Source: Streptomyces cacaoi
GTDB lineage: Bacteria > Actinomycetota > Actinomycetes > Streptomycetales > Streptomycetaceae
Assembly (NCBI RefSeq): GCF_006539165.1
Contig: NZ_BJMM01000016.1
Span: forward strand, 1-64,000
Direction of reading: 5' to 3'
Length of the DNA stretch: 64,000 bases
In this document: piece by piece, positions 1 to 7,390 of the stretch
Numbering within the stretch: the first letter of the stretch is position 1
Layout of the letters: each line of letters starts with the position of its first letter
The notes under the pieces: generated by a model
The model's database searches: none
Seen by the model: only the letters and a program-made list of their open reading frames with translations
Told to the model about the DNA's origin: nothing
Program-made: the position numbers and the translations under genes

Positions 1-518
1 TGGCGCCGCACCCCGGAATCGGAACGGCGTGGGCCGGGACGGGCCGGGGCCGGGCCGAACCGGGGCCGGAGTCGGGCGGCGCGGGAGCCGGGGCCCGACC
101 GGGGCCAAGGCGGACCGGGGAGCCGGGGCCCGACCGAGGCCGGGGCCGAGCCGCGCGGGAGCCGGGGCACGACCGGAGCCGGACCGGACCGGGGAGCCGA
201 AGCCCGACCAAGGCCGGGTCCACCGGGGGCCAGGGACGAACCGGGGCCGCACCGACCAGGGCCGCGTCCGGGCCTCAGCCTTTCGTGGCGCCGCACCCCG
301 GAATCGGAACGGCGTGGGCCGGGACGGGCCAGGGTCGGGCCGAACCGGGGCCGGAGTCGGGCGGCGCGGGAGCCGGGGCACGAGCGAGGGCGGGCCGGAG
401 CAGGGGGCCGGGGTCGACCAGGGGCCAGGGGCGAACCCGGCCGAGTCGGGCCGGGGCCGGAAGCCCAGCGGCACGGAGCCGGACCCGACCAGGACCGCGT
501 CCTGACCTCAGCGCTCCG
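1..518. repeat. Long imperfect tandem repeat, non-coding
   Basis: The sequence beginning GGCGCCGCACCCCGGAATCG at position 2 restarts at 287 and stays nearly identical for about 95 bases, giving a first unit of 285 bp. A second unit of about 233 bp runs to a decayed third start near 519 (GTGGCCCGCCCCCCGGACTC). Shorter modules such as GCCGGGGCC and GGAGCCGGGG recur inside each unit. Reading frames through it are artefacts of GC composition and give Arg/Gly/Pro-rich peptides with no ribosome binding site. The array lies beyond the 3' end of the efflux gene, and its left end is outside the window. Confidence 0.75.
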
Positions 519-577
519 TGGCCCGCCCCCCGGACTCGGACGACGCGGCCCGGTCAGTGCACCCGCCCTACCCAGGA

Positions 578-617
578 GCCGAGGGATGCCGAGGAATGCC
601 AAGGGATGCCGAGGAAC
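578..617. repeat. Two-copy 20-bp tandem repeat
   Basis: Two adjacent 20-bp units (578-597 and 598-617), each containing GGGATGCCGAGGAA, differ at two positions. They sit in the otherwise featureless stretch 519-731 between the long repeats and the end of the MFS gene. I see no gene in that stretch. Confidence 0.6.
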
Positions 618-731
618 ACCCGCACCCGCTGTGCAGCTTCGCCCGGCTCGACACCCGCGCGCGGTCCGCCCCACCGCACGCCGAGGCCGCACACCAGGAC
701 CACCCACGGCACACCTCGGGGCCACGCCGGC

Positions 732-2210
732 TCAGTTCGCCGTGCGGGAGACCGCCGCCGGCTCGGGACCGGTCGCCCGCTCGGCGCGGCTCGGTACCCG
801 GACGCCCCGGGGGACCGCCACCGCCGCCAGGGCCAGCGCACCCGCCACGGTCCCGACCCCGCCGACGGCGGTGCCGATCCCCGCCGCGTCCGGGCCCCGT
901 GCGCCCAGCACCGTCTGGACGACGGCCAGTCCGAAGGCGCCGCCGATCTGCTTGGCCAGCATCGCCCCGGCGGTCGCCGCGCCCATGTCGGAGCGCGGCA
1001 CACAGTTCTGGGTCGCGATCATCAGCCCGCCCATCGCCGGGCCCGACCCCAGCCCCGCCACCAGCAGCCGACACGTCAGGGGCACGGCGCCGGTCGCCGG
1101 GTCCAGCCACAGGAAGCCCGCCGTCCCGCCGAGCAGCAGGCAGGCGCCGGTCACCAGCGCCGGTTTGGTGCGCCCGGTGCGGAGCGCGGCGGCGGCCGTC
1201 AACCGGTTGCCGACCACCGAACCGATGAGGAACGGCAGCAGCGACAGCCCGGAGACGGTGGCCGTCTGGCCGCGTACGTGCTGGAAGTACAGCGGCAGCA
1301 GGACCCCGACGGGCAGCGCGGCGAGCTGGAAGAAGAACCCGGCGAGCAGCAGTGAGCCGTACGTCGGCCGCCGGAACAGGCGCAGCGGGAGCACGGGCAC
1401 GGCCGCGCGCCGCTCGACCGGCAGCAGCGCCCCGAGCAGCGCCACCCCCGCGACGAGGCTCCCGGCCACCGCGGGGTCCGCCCAACCCGCGCCGCCGTCC
1501 GGCGCGTTGCCCCGCAGACTGAACGCGACGAGCACCAGCGACAGCCCGGCGGACAGCAGCAGCAGACCGGCCACGTCGAGCCGTCCGCCCCGCGCCCGCT
1601 CCGGCCGGCGTTCGGGCAGCAGCAGCCACAGCACAGCGGCGGCGGCCGCACCGAGCGGCAGGTTCATCCAGAACGCCCAGCGCCAGTCCGCGTGGTCGGC
1701 CAGCACCCCGCCCAGCAGCGGCCCGCCCACCATGCCGAGCACGAGCATGGCGCCCATCGCCGTCTGCATCCGTACGAGCCCGCCGCCGCGCTCGGGCGGA
1801 TGCAGATCCCGCACGAGTGCCATGCCCAGCGTCAACAGGGCGCCACCGCCGAGCCCCTGGACGGCGCGGGCCACGATCAGCACCGGCATGGACCCGGCGA
1901 GCCCGCAGGCCAGCGAGCCCGCCAGGAACACCCCGAGCCCGCCGAGCAACAGCAGCCGCCTGCCGTACAGATCGGAGAACCTCCCGTACACCGGCACGCT
2001 CACCGACGAGCTGAGCAGATAGGCGGTGACGAGCCACACGTACCAGGAGTCGTCGCCTCCGATCCGCTCCACGATGCGCGGCAGCGCCGTCCCGACGACG
2101 GTGCCGTCCAGCATCGCGAGGAACGCGCACCCCAGCAGCGCGACGGTGGCCGCCCGCCGCCGCACCGCACCGAGTCCCTCGTACGGGTCGGCGTGCCCGC
2201 CGCCCGTCAC
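732..2210 (-). CDS. MFS multidrug efflux transporter, DHA2 (EmrB/QacA) type
   Basis: Predicted inner-membrane proton-coupled drug exporter of 492 residues, the usual size for 14-helix DHA2 pumps. Family signatures are visible: an N-terminal helix with LAMLDGTVVGTALP, motif A as GRFSDLYGRR after helix 2, and a motif C region with GPLLGG followed by DWRWAFWMNLPLG. The GTG start at 2210 overlaps the stop of the TetR gene upstream (GTGA), so the two genes form one translationally coupled operon. Expression is probably controlled by that TetR protein through the twin operator at 2882-2924. The substrate cannot be told from sequence. Confidence 0.9.
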   Translation of the reverse strand: MTGGGHADPYEGLGAVRRRAATVALLGCAFLAMLDGTVVGTALPRIVERIGGDDSWYVWLVTAYLLSSSVSVPVYGRFSDLYGRRLLLLGGLGVFLAGSLACGLAGSMPVLIVARAVQGLGGGALLTLGMALVRDLHPPERGGGLVRMQTAMGAMLVLGMVGGPLLGGVLADHADWRWAFWMNLPLGAAAAAVLWLLLPERRPERARGGRLDVAGLLLLSAGLSLVLVAFSLRGNAPDGGAGWADPAVAGSLVAGVALLGALLPVERRAAVPVLPLRLFRRPTYGSLLLAGFFFQLAALPVGVLLPLYFQHVRGQTATVSGLSLLPFLIGSVVGNRLTAAAALRTGRTKPALVTGACLLLGGTAGFLWLDPATGAVPLTCRLLVAGLGSGPAMGGLMIATQNCVPRSDMGAATAGAMLAKQIGGAFGLAVVQTVLGARGPDAAGIGTAVGGVGTVAGALALAAVAVPRGVRVPSRAERATGPEPAAVSRTAN

Positions 2211-2869
2211 GCGCCCCCCTCGGGCGCCCCGGGCGCACGCACCGCCCCGTGCAGGAAGAGCCCGACCAGTTCGTCGTTGTCCAACGGCTCGGCCGTACCC
2301 GGGCGTCCGCTCGCCAGCAGCATCATCTGGAAGACGGCGGCGAGCCGTTCGGGCGGCTGCCGCAGCGCATCCCGGTCCGGCTCGAACAGCGCGGCCAGCG
2401 CCGCCCGCGGCCCGGCCAGCCCGGCCTCCCGGTCGGGCATCTCCCCCTTGGCGCCCGCCTCCGGACGCCGCATCCGATCGAGCTTGCCCACCGCGGCCAG
2501 CGCCCCCGCGACCTGCCCGATCCGGTTCATGTGCCCCCGCAACACCTCGCACGCCTGGTGCAACCGTTCCTCCAACGGCTGCTCCAGCGCGATGGCTTCG
2601 AGGTGCGCGACGGTGTCGTCCGGCCGCACGGCGGCATCCATGCACGCCGCCAACAGCGCGTCCTTGTCGGAGAAGACCCGGAATATGGTCCCCTCCCCGA
2701 TCCCGGCCGCCCGCGCGATCTGCGCCGTGGTGACGGCGGCCCCGTACTCGACGACCAGCGGCAGCGCGGCCGAGACGATCATCTCCCGCCGCCGCCCCGC
2801 CTCCATGGCAGGCGCCCGCTTCCGCCCCGAACTCCCCTGCTTCTCCGCCTTGTTGCTGTTCTCATCCAT
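2207..2869 (-). CDS. TetR/AcrR-family transcriptional repressor
   Basis: A 220-residue regulator starting MDENSNK at 2869. The N-terminal helix-turn-helix is recognisable (TTAQIARAAGIGEGTIFRVF, then SDKDALLAA), followed by a divergent ligand-binding domain. An upstream in-frame start at 2893 is unlikely because it would lie inside the operator. The gene is the first cistron of an operon with the efflux pump, a standard local repressor/pump pair. Its promoter region carries two copies of a 7-bp inverted repeat, so autoregulation is likely. The inducer is unknown. Confidence 0.9.
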   Translation of the reverse strand: MDENSNKAEKQGSSGRKRAPAMEAGRRREMIVSAALPLVVEYGAAVTTAQIARAAGIGEGTIFRVFSDKDALLAACMDAAVRPDDTVAHLEAIALEQPLEERLHQACEVLRGHMNRIGQVAGALAAVGKLDRMRRPEAGAKGEMPDREAGLAGPRAALAALFEPDRDALRQPPERLAAVFQMMLLASGRPGTAEPLDNDELVGLFLHGAVRAPGAPEGGA

Positions 2870-2881
2870 ACCCGCACAGTA

Positions 2882-2924
2882 CGGAGTGAGCACTCACTCC
2901 GTCAATGAGTGAGCACTCACTCCG
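2882..2924. promoter_or_regulatory. Twin palindromic TetR operator
   Basis: GAGTGAGCACTCACTC occurs twice, at 2884-2899 and 2907-2922. Each copy has 7-bp inverted arms (GAGTGAG/CTCACTC) around a 2-bp centre. The copies are 23 bp apart, about two helical turns, and lie just upstream of the tetR start. The first copy extends to 9-bp arms (CGGAGTGAG/CTCACTCCG). This is inferred to be the binding site of the adjacent TetR protein; the divergent XRE gene at 3064 could also be affected. Confidence 0.75.
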
Positions 2925-3063
2925 CTCAGCGCCCTCTCGACGGCCACCCGTCACGTGCTGTTGCTTACCGAGCGGGGAACGGGAAACGGTCCCCTTCGCC
3001 TTGTTGATCCGGGCCCGGCTGCCCCACGCTTCTGGGTGCCGGCTGCTGCCCGGAGCGAGAGCC

Positions 3064-4365
3064 ATGGAGGTCCCAGTGGATCAGCAGCCGCTCCTGTTCG
3101 GTCCCGAACTGCGTCGACTGCGAGTGGCCTCGGGGTACACCCTGGGCCGCTTCAGCGATCGCGTGCACTACAGCAAGAGTCACCTCAGCCAGGTCGAACG
3201 GGGCCTGAAACCCGCGGGCCCCGAACTGGCCCGTCTGTGCGACTCCGCTCTGGGTGCCGGTGGCCGGCTGGCCCGGCTCGTGCCGCAACGCCCCTCCGGA
3301 ACAGCTCCGGAAACGCTCCCCGACCCCTGCGACGAAGGTGAGGAATGGCACATGCACCTCTCCCCCGACGGCGACAGCTGGTTCCGCCCCGTCGACCGCA
3401 GGACGCTGGTGGCCGGCGGCGCCGCGTCCGTCGTGGCCCTGGGACTGGGGTCGGGACCGGCACACACCCAGGCTCCCCACGCCCTCCGCAGCGCCCGGCT
3501 CCTCTTCGACCAGTACCGCGCCCTGGGGCAGTCCGCCCCGCCCGGAGCCCTGCTGCCCACGCTCGTCGCCCAGACCCACACGCTACGGACCCTGGCCCGG
3601 CGCGCGGCCGCCCCGCTCCGCGCGGAACTGCTCCAACTGGCCTCCCGCTACGCCGAGTTCGTGGGCTGGCTCGTCCAGGAGAACGGGGACGACACCGGCG
3701 CCCTGTGGTGGACCGAGCGCTCCGTACGGCTGGCCCAGGCCGGCGGCGACCACGACCTCGCGGCCTACGCACTGGTGCGCAAGGCGCTGATCGCCTTCTA
3801 CCGGGACGACGCCGCACACACCGTGGAGCTGGCACGGCGGGCACAGGAAGCGCATCCCCCGCCGCGCATCGCCGGGCTGGCAGCACAACAGGAGGCGCAG
3901 GGCCACGCGTTGGCCGGGGACCACTCCGCCTGCATGCGGGCACTGGAGCGGGCACGCGAACAGCTCGCCACGGCGGATTCCCCGGACGGCCCGGTGATCG
4001 GCACCGTGCACCTTCCCGACCCGGTCTCCATGATCACCGGCTGGTGTCTGCACGATCTCGGCCGGCCCCGCGCCGCCGCCGCGGTCCTGGACGAGCAGAT
4101 CGCGCGGCTGCCCGAACACGCCCTGCGCAACCAGGCGCGCTACGGGACGCGGCGCGCGCTCGCCCACGCGCAGGCGGGCGAACTGGACCACGCCTGCACC
4201 CTGGCCGGCCCCCTGCTGGACCACGCGGAGGCCGTCGGCTCGGCCACCATCCGCACCGACCTCCGCAAGCTCAAGCGCACTCTCGCCCGCCACACCACAC
4301 ACCGCGCGGCCCGGGAACTGGACCAGCGGCTGACGGCCGTACTGCACCCGGAGCCGCACGGCTGA
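3064..4365 (+). CDS. XRE-type helix-turn-helix regulator with C-terminal TPR region
   Basis: A 433-residue protein. Residues about 13-60 form an XRE-type helix-turn-helix (GPELRRLRVASGYTLGRFSD, then YSKSHLSQVERGLKP). A short hydrophobic Gly/Ala stretch follows DRRTLVAGG (about 111-128). The rest is helical and TPR-like. This architecture is common among streptomycete regulators of unknown ligand. The ATG at 3064 has GGAG 8 bases upstream; a GTG at 3076 with GGAGG 5 bases upstream is an equally plausible start. It lies 131 bp upstream of and in the same direction as the TIR operon, so it may regulate or sense for it, though that is inference from position only. Confidence 0.8.
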   Translation: MEVPVDQQPLLFGPELRRLRVASGYTLGRFSDRVHYSKSHLSQVERGLKPAGPELARLCDSALGAGGRLARLVPQRPSGTAPETLPDPCDEGEEWHMHLSPDGDSWFRPVDRRTLVAGGAASVVALGLGSGPAHTQAPHALRSARLLFDQYRALGQSAPPGALLPTLVAQTHTLRTLARRAAAPLRAELLQLASRYAEFVGWLVQENGDDTGALWWTERSVRLAQAGGDHDLAAYALVRKALIAFYRDDAAHTVELARRAQEAHPPPRIAGLAAQQEAQGHALAGDHSACMRALERAREQLATADSPDGPVIGTVHLPDPVSMITGWCLHDLGRPRAAAAVLDEQIARLPEHALRNQARYGTRRALAHAQAGELDHACTLAGPLLDHAEAVGSATIRTDLRKLKRTLARHTTHRAARELDQRLTAVLHPEPHG

Positions 4366-4496
4366 CCACCACCGACCACCGCTGATCACGGCGGGCCACA
4401 GCTGACCACGGCCGAGCACCGCGGAGCGCCGGCCGACGCCGGTCGACGACCCCGGCACGGGATCCGACAACCCCGAGACCAGAAAGGTGAAGATTC

Positions 4497-5375
4497 ATGG
4501 CAGATCCGGATATTTTCGTCAATTACCGCACAGATGACGAAGGTTCGGCGGCAGCACTCATCGCGGACGGCATCGCGGCGGCGTACGGCCCGGAGCGCGT
4601 CTTCTACGACCACGGTTCGATCAGCGGCGGCCGGCACTACCCGGAGCAGCTGGAAACCGCCGTCGGACGCTGCACCGTACTCCTCGCGGTCATCGGCGAC
4701 CGCTGGCTCGACGCCCGGGACGCCCGGGGCCGACGCAGGCTGGACGACGAGGAGGACTGGACACGGCGGGAGATCATCTCCGTGCTGCAACGCGGCGCCC
4801 ATGTGATCCCGGTCCTCGTCGCACCCCGGCAGCAGCCGCTCCAGCGCTCCGAACTCCCCGAGGCACTCGGCGAATTGGCGGAGCTCCAGTTCCGGACGTT
4901 CAGCCCGCGCACCAAGGACAGCGACCTGGAGGTACTCTTCCGCGACCTGGCGGAGCTGGTGCACGCGCCGCCCGCGCTGCCGGGCTCCCGCACGGAGGGC
5001 GCGGCGCCGGCACCGCCCACGTACGCCACGCACAACACCTCGCACGGCGACCACGACGGCCACATCGTCCAGGCCCAGGACATCTCCGGGAACATCGGCC
5101 CGCTGATCAGCAACCCCACCGGCAACCTCCACACCGGCTCCGGGCCGCAGAACAACACGACGCACAACACCCACATCGCGGGCGACCAGCACAACGCGAC
5201 CACCCACGTGGCCGGCGACCAGCACACGGCCGGCCCCAGCCACACGACGAACACCTTCTCCGGCGGCGTCGGCAACTACCTGAACGGCAGCAACAGCGGC
5301 GGCATGCACCAGACGACGCAGCACGCCCCGGCAGCCGAGCGGGCCGCGGACCCCGAGGAGGACGGCGGCCGGTGA
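4497..5375 (+). CDS. TIR-domain protein with repetitive His/Asn/Gly tail (putative immune effector)
   Basis: A 292-residue protein preceded by GAAAGGTGAAG. Residues 1-155 are a TIR domain: box 1 is DIFVNYRTDDE (5-15), then VFYDHGSISGG (35-45) and AVIGDRW (64-70). In DWTRREI, Glu92 is at the place of the catalytic glutamate of NAD-cleaving TIRs. Residues 160-292 are low-complexity. They hold HIVQAQDISGNIG (189-201), resembling the V/I-Q-x-G core of RHIM-like amyloid motifs, HTGSGPQNN (212-220), and an 11-residue repeat THxAGDQH at 225-232 and 236-243. HTGSGPQxN recurs at the N-terminus of the next protein. Stop and next start overlap (GTGA). Inferred role: NADase effector recruited by the NTPase; catalysis is unproven. 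Confidence 0.8.
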   Translation: MADPDIFVNYRTDDEGSAAALIADGIAAAYGPERVFYDHGSISGGRHYPEQLETAVGRCTVLLAVIGDRWLDARDARGRRRLDDEEDWTRREIISVLQRGAHVIPVLVAPRQQPLQRSELPEALGELAELQFRTFSPRTKDSDLEVLFRDLAELVHAPPALPGSRTEGAAPAPPTYATHNTSHGDHDGHIVQAQDISGNIGPLISNPTGNLHTGSGPQNNTTHNTHIAGDQHNATTHVAGDQHTAGPSHTTNTFSGGVGNYLNGSNSGGMHQTTQHAPAAERAADPEEDGGR

Positions 5376-7390
5376 CCACCGAGAACCACACCACCCTCGG
5401 CGGCCCGATCGGCGCCACGCACACCGGGTCGGGCCCGCAGACCAACCTCAACTTCCTTCTCGGGGCCGAGAACCTGCTGGATCCGGCCGCACTGCTCACC
5501 GGCCGCGCGACCCGCCGCTTCCGCACCTTCACGGACGACGAACCCGCCCGGCTCCGCGCACGGTTCGCGGCACCCCCCGGGCTCCAGGCCGCCCGGCGCC
5601 GGCTCGGCGAGCACGGCACCGTCCTGCTGCACGGAGCACCGGGCACGGGCAAGCACACCGCCGGCGTGGCCCTGCTGTCCGAGAACCCCTCCGCCACCGG
5701 CCGGCTGCACCGGCTGGACGGCCAGGCCAGCGGCGACGAACGGGCCCTGGATCCCGGGCTGGTGGAAGAGGGGGACCGGCTGCTGCTCGACCTCACCGGC
5801 GTCGACACGGCCCGCAAGGAGAGCCTCCTGACGGCGCTTCCCTCCTTCCGTGCCGAGGTCCGGTCGAAGTCCGCGATCCTGGCCGTCGCCCTGCCCGATA
5901 CGCCGCAGCGCCTGATCCCGTCGGCGCTGCTGCCCTGCCTCGCGCCGCTGCAACGGCCCGACCCCTGGCGCGCGCTGCGCATGCACCTCCGCGCGGACGG
6001 CATCCACCCCGGGCCCGACGATCTGCGAGACGCCTGGCTGGCGGACTTCCTGGCCCACGCCGCCATGGCGGACGTCGCCGCGCTCGCGGCCGGTGCCCTC
6101 CACGCCCGGGAGCGCCCCGGTTCCGGAACCACGCACTGCGCGCAGTGGCTGCGCGAGGCACTCGACACGCTCACACCCGGCAGCGCGGACATCCGACCCG
6201 TCCTCGCCGGCCTCCCGGACGCGGGCTCCCTGTCGCTGTACCTGTGCACGGCCCTGCTGGAGGGTGCCCGCTCCGACGTCGTCGAGCGGGCGACGGAACG
6301 GCTGCTGTCGGCCGTCGGTCATCCCCGTCTCGACACCCCGCTCCTGCACCGCCGGGCGCTCAGCGACCGGCTGGCCGACCTCAAGGGCACCGTCCACGCC
6401 GACGGCACCGTCCACCTGCCCGACGGCCACGCGGCAGCGGTCCGGGAATACTTCTGGACCAACTACCCCGCGTTGCGGGACACCTTGGGCACCTGGGCGG
6501 AGAAGACGGTCGACGCGGACCGGGTCGGCCCCGCCGACCGTTACGCGCTGATCGAGCGCTTCGCCGAGCAGACCCTGCGCACGGACCGGCCCGACGTCCT
6601 CGTCCGGCTCGTCGAGTCCTGGACGGAGTCGCGGGAGTCCGCAGAGCCGCGGTACACCACCGCACGGGCCTCCAGCGCCGGCAAGGCCCTCACCCTCGGC
6701 CTCCTCGACGAGCGCCACGGAGGCTACTTCCGCCGCCGGACGTACGAGTGGTCCCGCTCGTCGGGAACCGGCCCGAGGCTGGCCGAGGTGCTCGTCGAGG
6801 TGTGCGCACGGGTGCTCGCCGCCGACTACCCCCACCAGGCGCTCGTCCGGCTCCTGCACCTCGCCCGCAGACAGCGCGGCCCGGCCGGCCGCAAGGCACA
6901 GGAGGCGCTGGCGCGGCTCACCGCCGACGACCACCGGCTGTTCCGCCGCCTCCTGGCCCAGCTCACCGACGCGCACGGCGCGGACCGGGCATCCGACATC
7001 CGGCTCTTCCTCGCGCTCGTCGCCCCGGAGAGGCCCACGGACACCGCTCCGCGCTACCGGACCCTGCTGTCCGACGGCGACGTACGCCGCCGGCTGACCG
7101 ACGGCTGGGACACCGTCTGGCGGCTGCTTCCCGAACGCGACCGGGCCGGAGCGCTGCGCACCTGGCTCGACACCGCGCTGGAGGAACCGGACACGACCGG
7201 GGACCGGCTCCTCGGCATCCTCGTCAACTCCTGCCGGGGCCGGGGCACGGACCTGAGCCGGCTCCATCTCCAGGTACGGCAGCGGTCGGCCGGCCATCCA
7301 CGAGGCCCCGCCCTGTTCGAGAAGTTCTGGGAGCGGTGCGCCGTCGCACTGGGCCTGGAGCCCGCCCCGAGGGAGAAGGTGCCGTCATGA
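5372..7390 (+). CDS. P-loop (STAND-like) NTPase carrying the TIR-tail motif at its N-terminus
   Basis: A 672-residue protein starting with GTG inside the TIR stop codon. Residues 10-25 hold GGPIGAT followed by HTGSGPQTN, matching the TIR tail. A nucleotide-binding domain follows: Walker A GAPGTGKHT (88-96) and a Walker B-like RLLLDLTGVD (136-145) with one clear acidic residue. DPWRALRMHL and helices come next. The C-terminal 350 residues are helical, repeat-like and of unassigned fold, in the position of a sensor region. The stop overlaps the next start (ATGA). I infer an NLR/STAND-like switch that signals to the TIR protein; classification as STAND rather than generic AAA+ is tentative. Confidence 0.7.
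   Translation: MTTENHTTLGGPIGATHTGSGPQTNLNFLLGAENLLDPAALLTGRATRRFRTFTDDEPARLRARFAAPPGLQAARRRLGEHGTVLLHGAPGTGKHTAGVALLSENPSATGRLHRLDGQASGDERALDPGLVEEGDRLLLDLTGVDTARKESLLTALPSFRAEVRSKSAILAVALPDTPQRLIPSALLPCLAPLQRPDPWRALRMHLRADGIHPGPDDLRDAWLADFLAHAAMADVAALAAGALHARERPGSGTTHCAQWLREALDTLTPGSADIRPVLAGLPDAGSLSLYLCTALLEGARSDVVERATERLLSAVGHPRLDTPLLHRRALSDRLADLKGTVHADGTVHLPDGHAAAVREYFWTNYPALRDTLGTWAEKTVDADRVGPADRYALIERFAEQTLRTDRPDVLVRLVESWTESRESAEPRYTTARASSAGKALTLGLLDERHGGYFRRRTYEWSRSSGTGPRLAEVLVEVCARVLAADYPHQALVRLLHLARRQRGPAGRKAQEALARLTADDHRLFRRLLAQLTDAHGADRASDIRLFLALVAPERPTDTAPRYRTLLSDGDVRRRLTDGWDTVWRLLPERDRAGALRTWLDTALEEPDTTGDRLLGILVNSCRGRGTDLSRLHLQVRQRSAGHPRGPALFEKFWERCAVALGLEPAPREKVPS

Noticed and set aside
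29..1355. Long Arg/Gly/Pro-rich reading frames across the left repeats and the MFS gene
   Set aside because: Composition follows the GC repeat and they are antisense to a clear transporter; no ribosome binding site or recognisable domain.
4366..4496. Recurrent GACCAC-type words before the TIR gene as a repeat array
   Set aside because: Units are short, irregularly spaced and not clearly above background for this composition.
5101..5331. TIR tail as a frameshifted or non-coding stretch
   Set aside because: The frame stays open to a stop that overlaps the next start, and the HTGSGPQ similarity with the NTPase supports it being translated.
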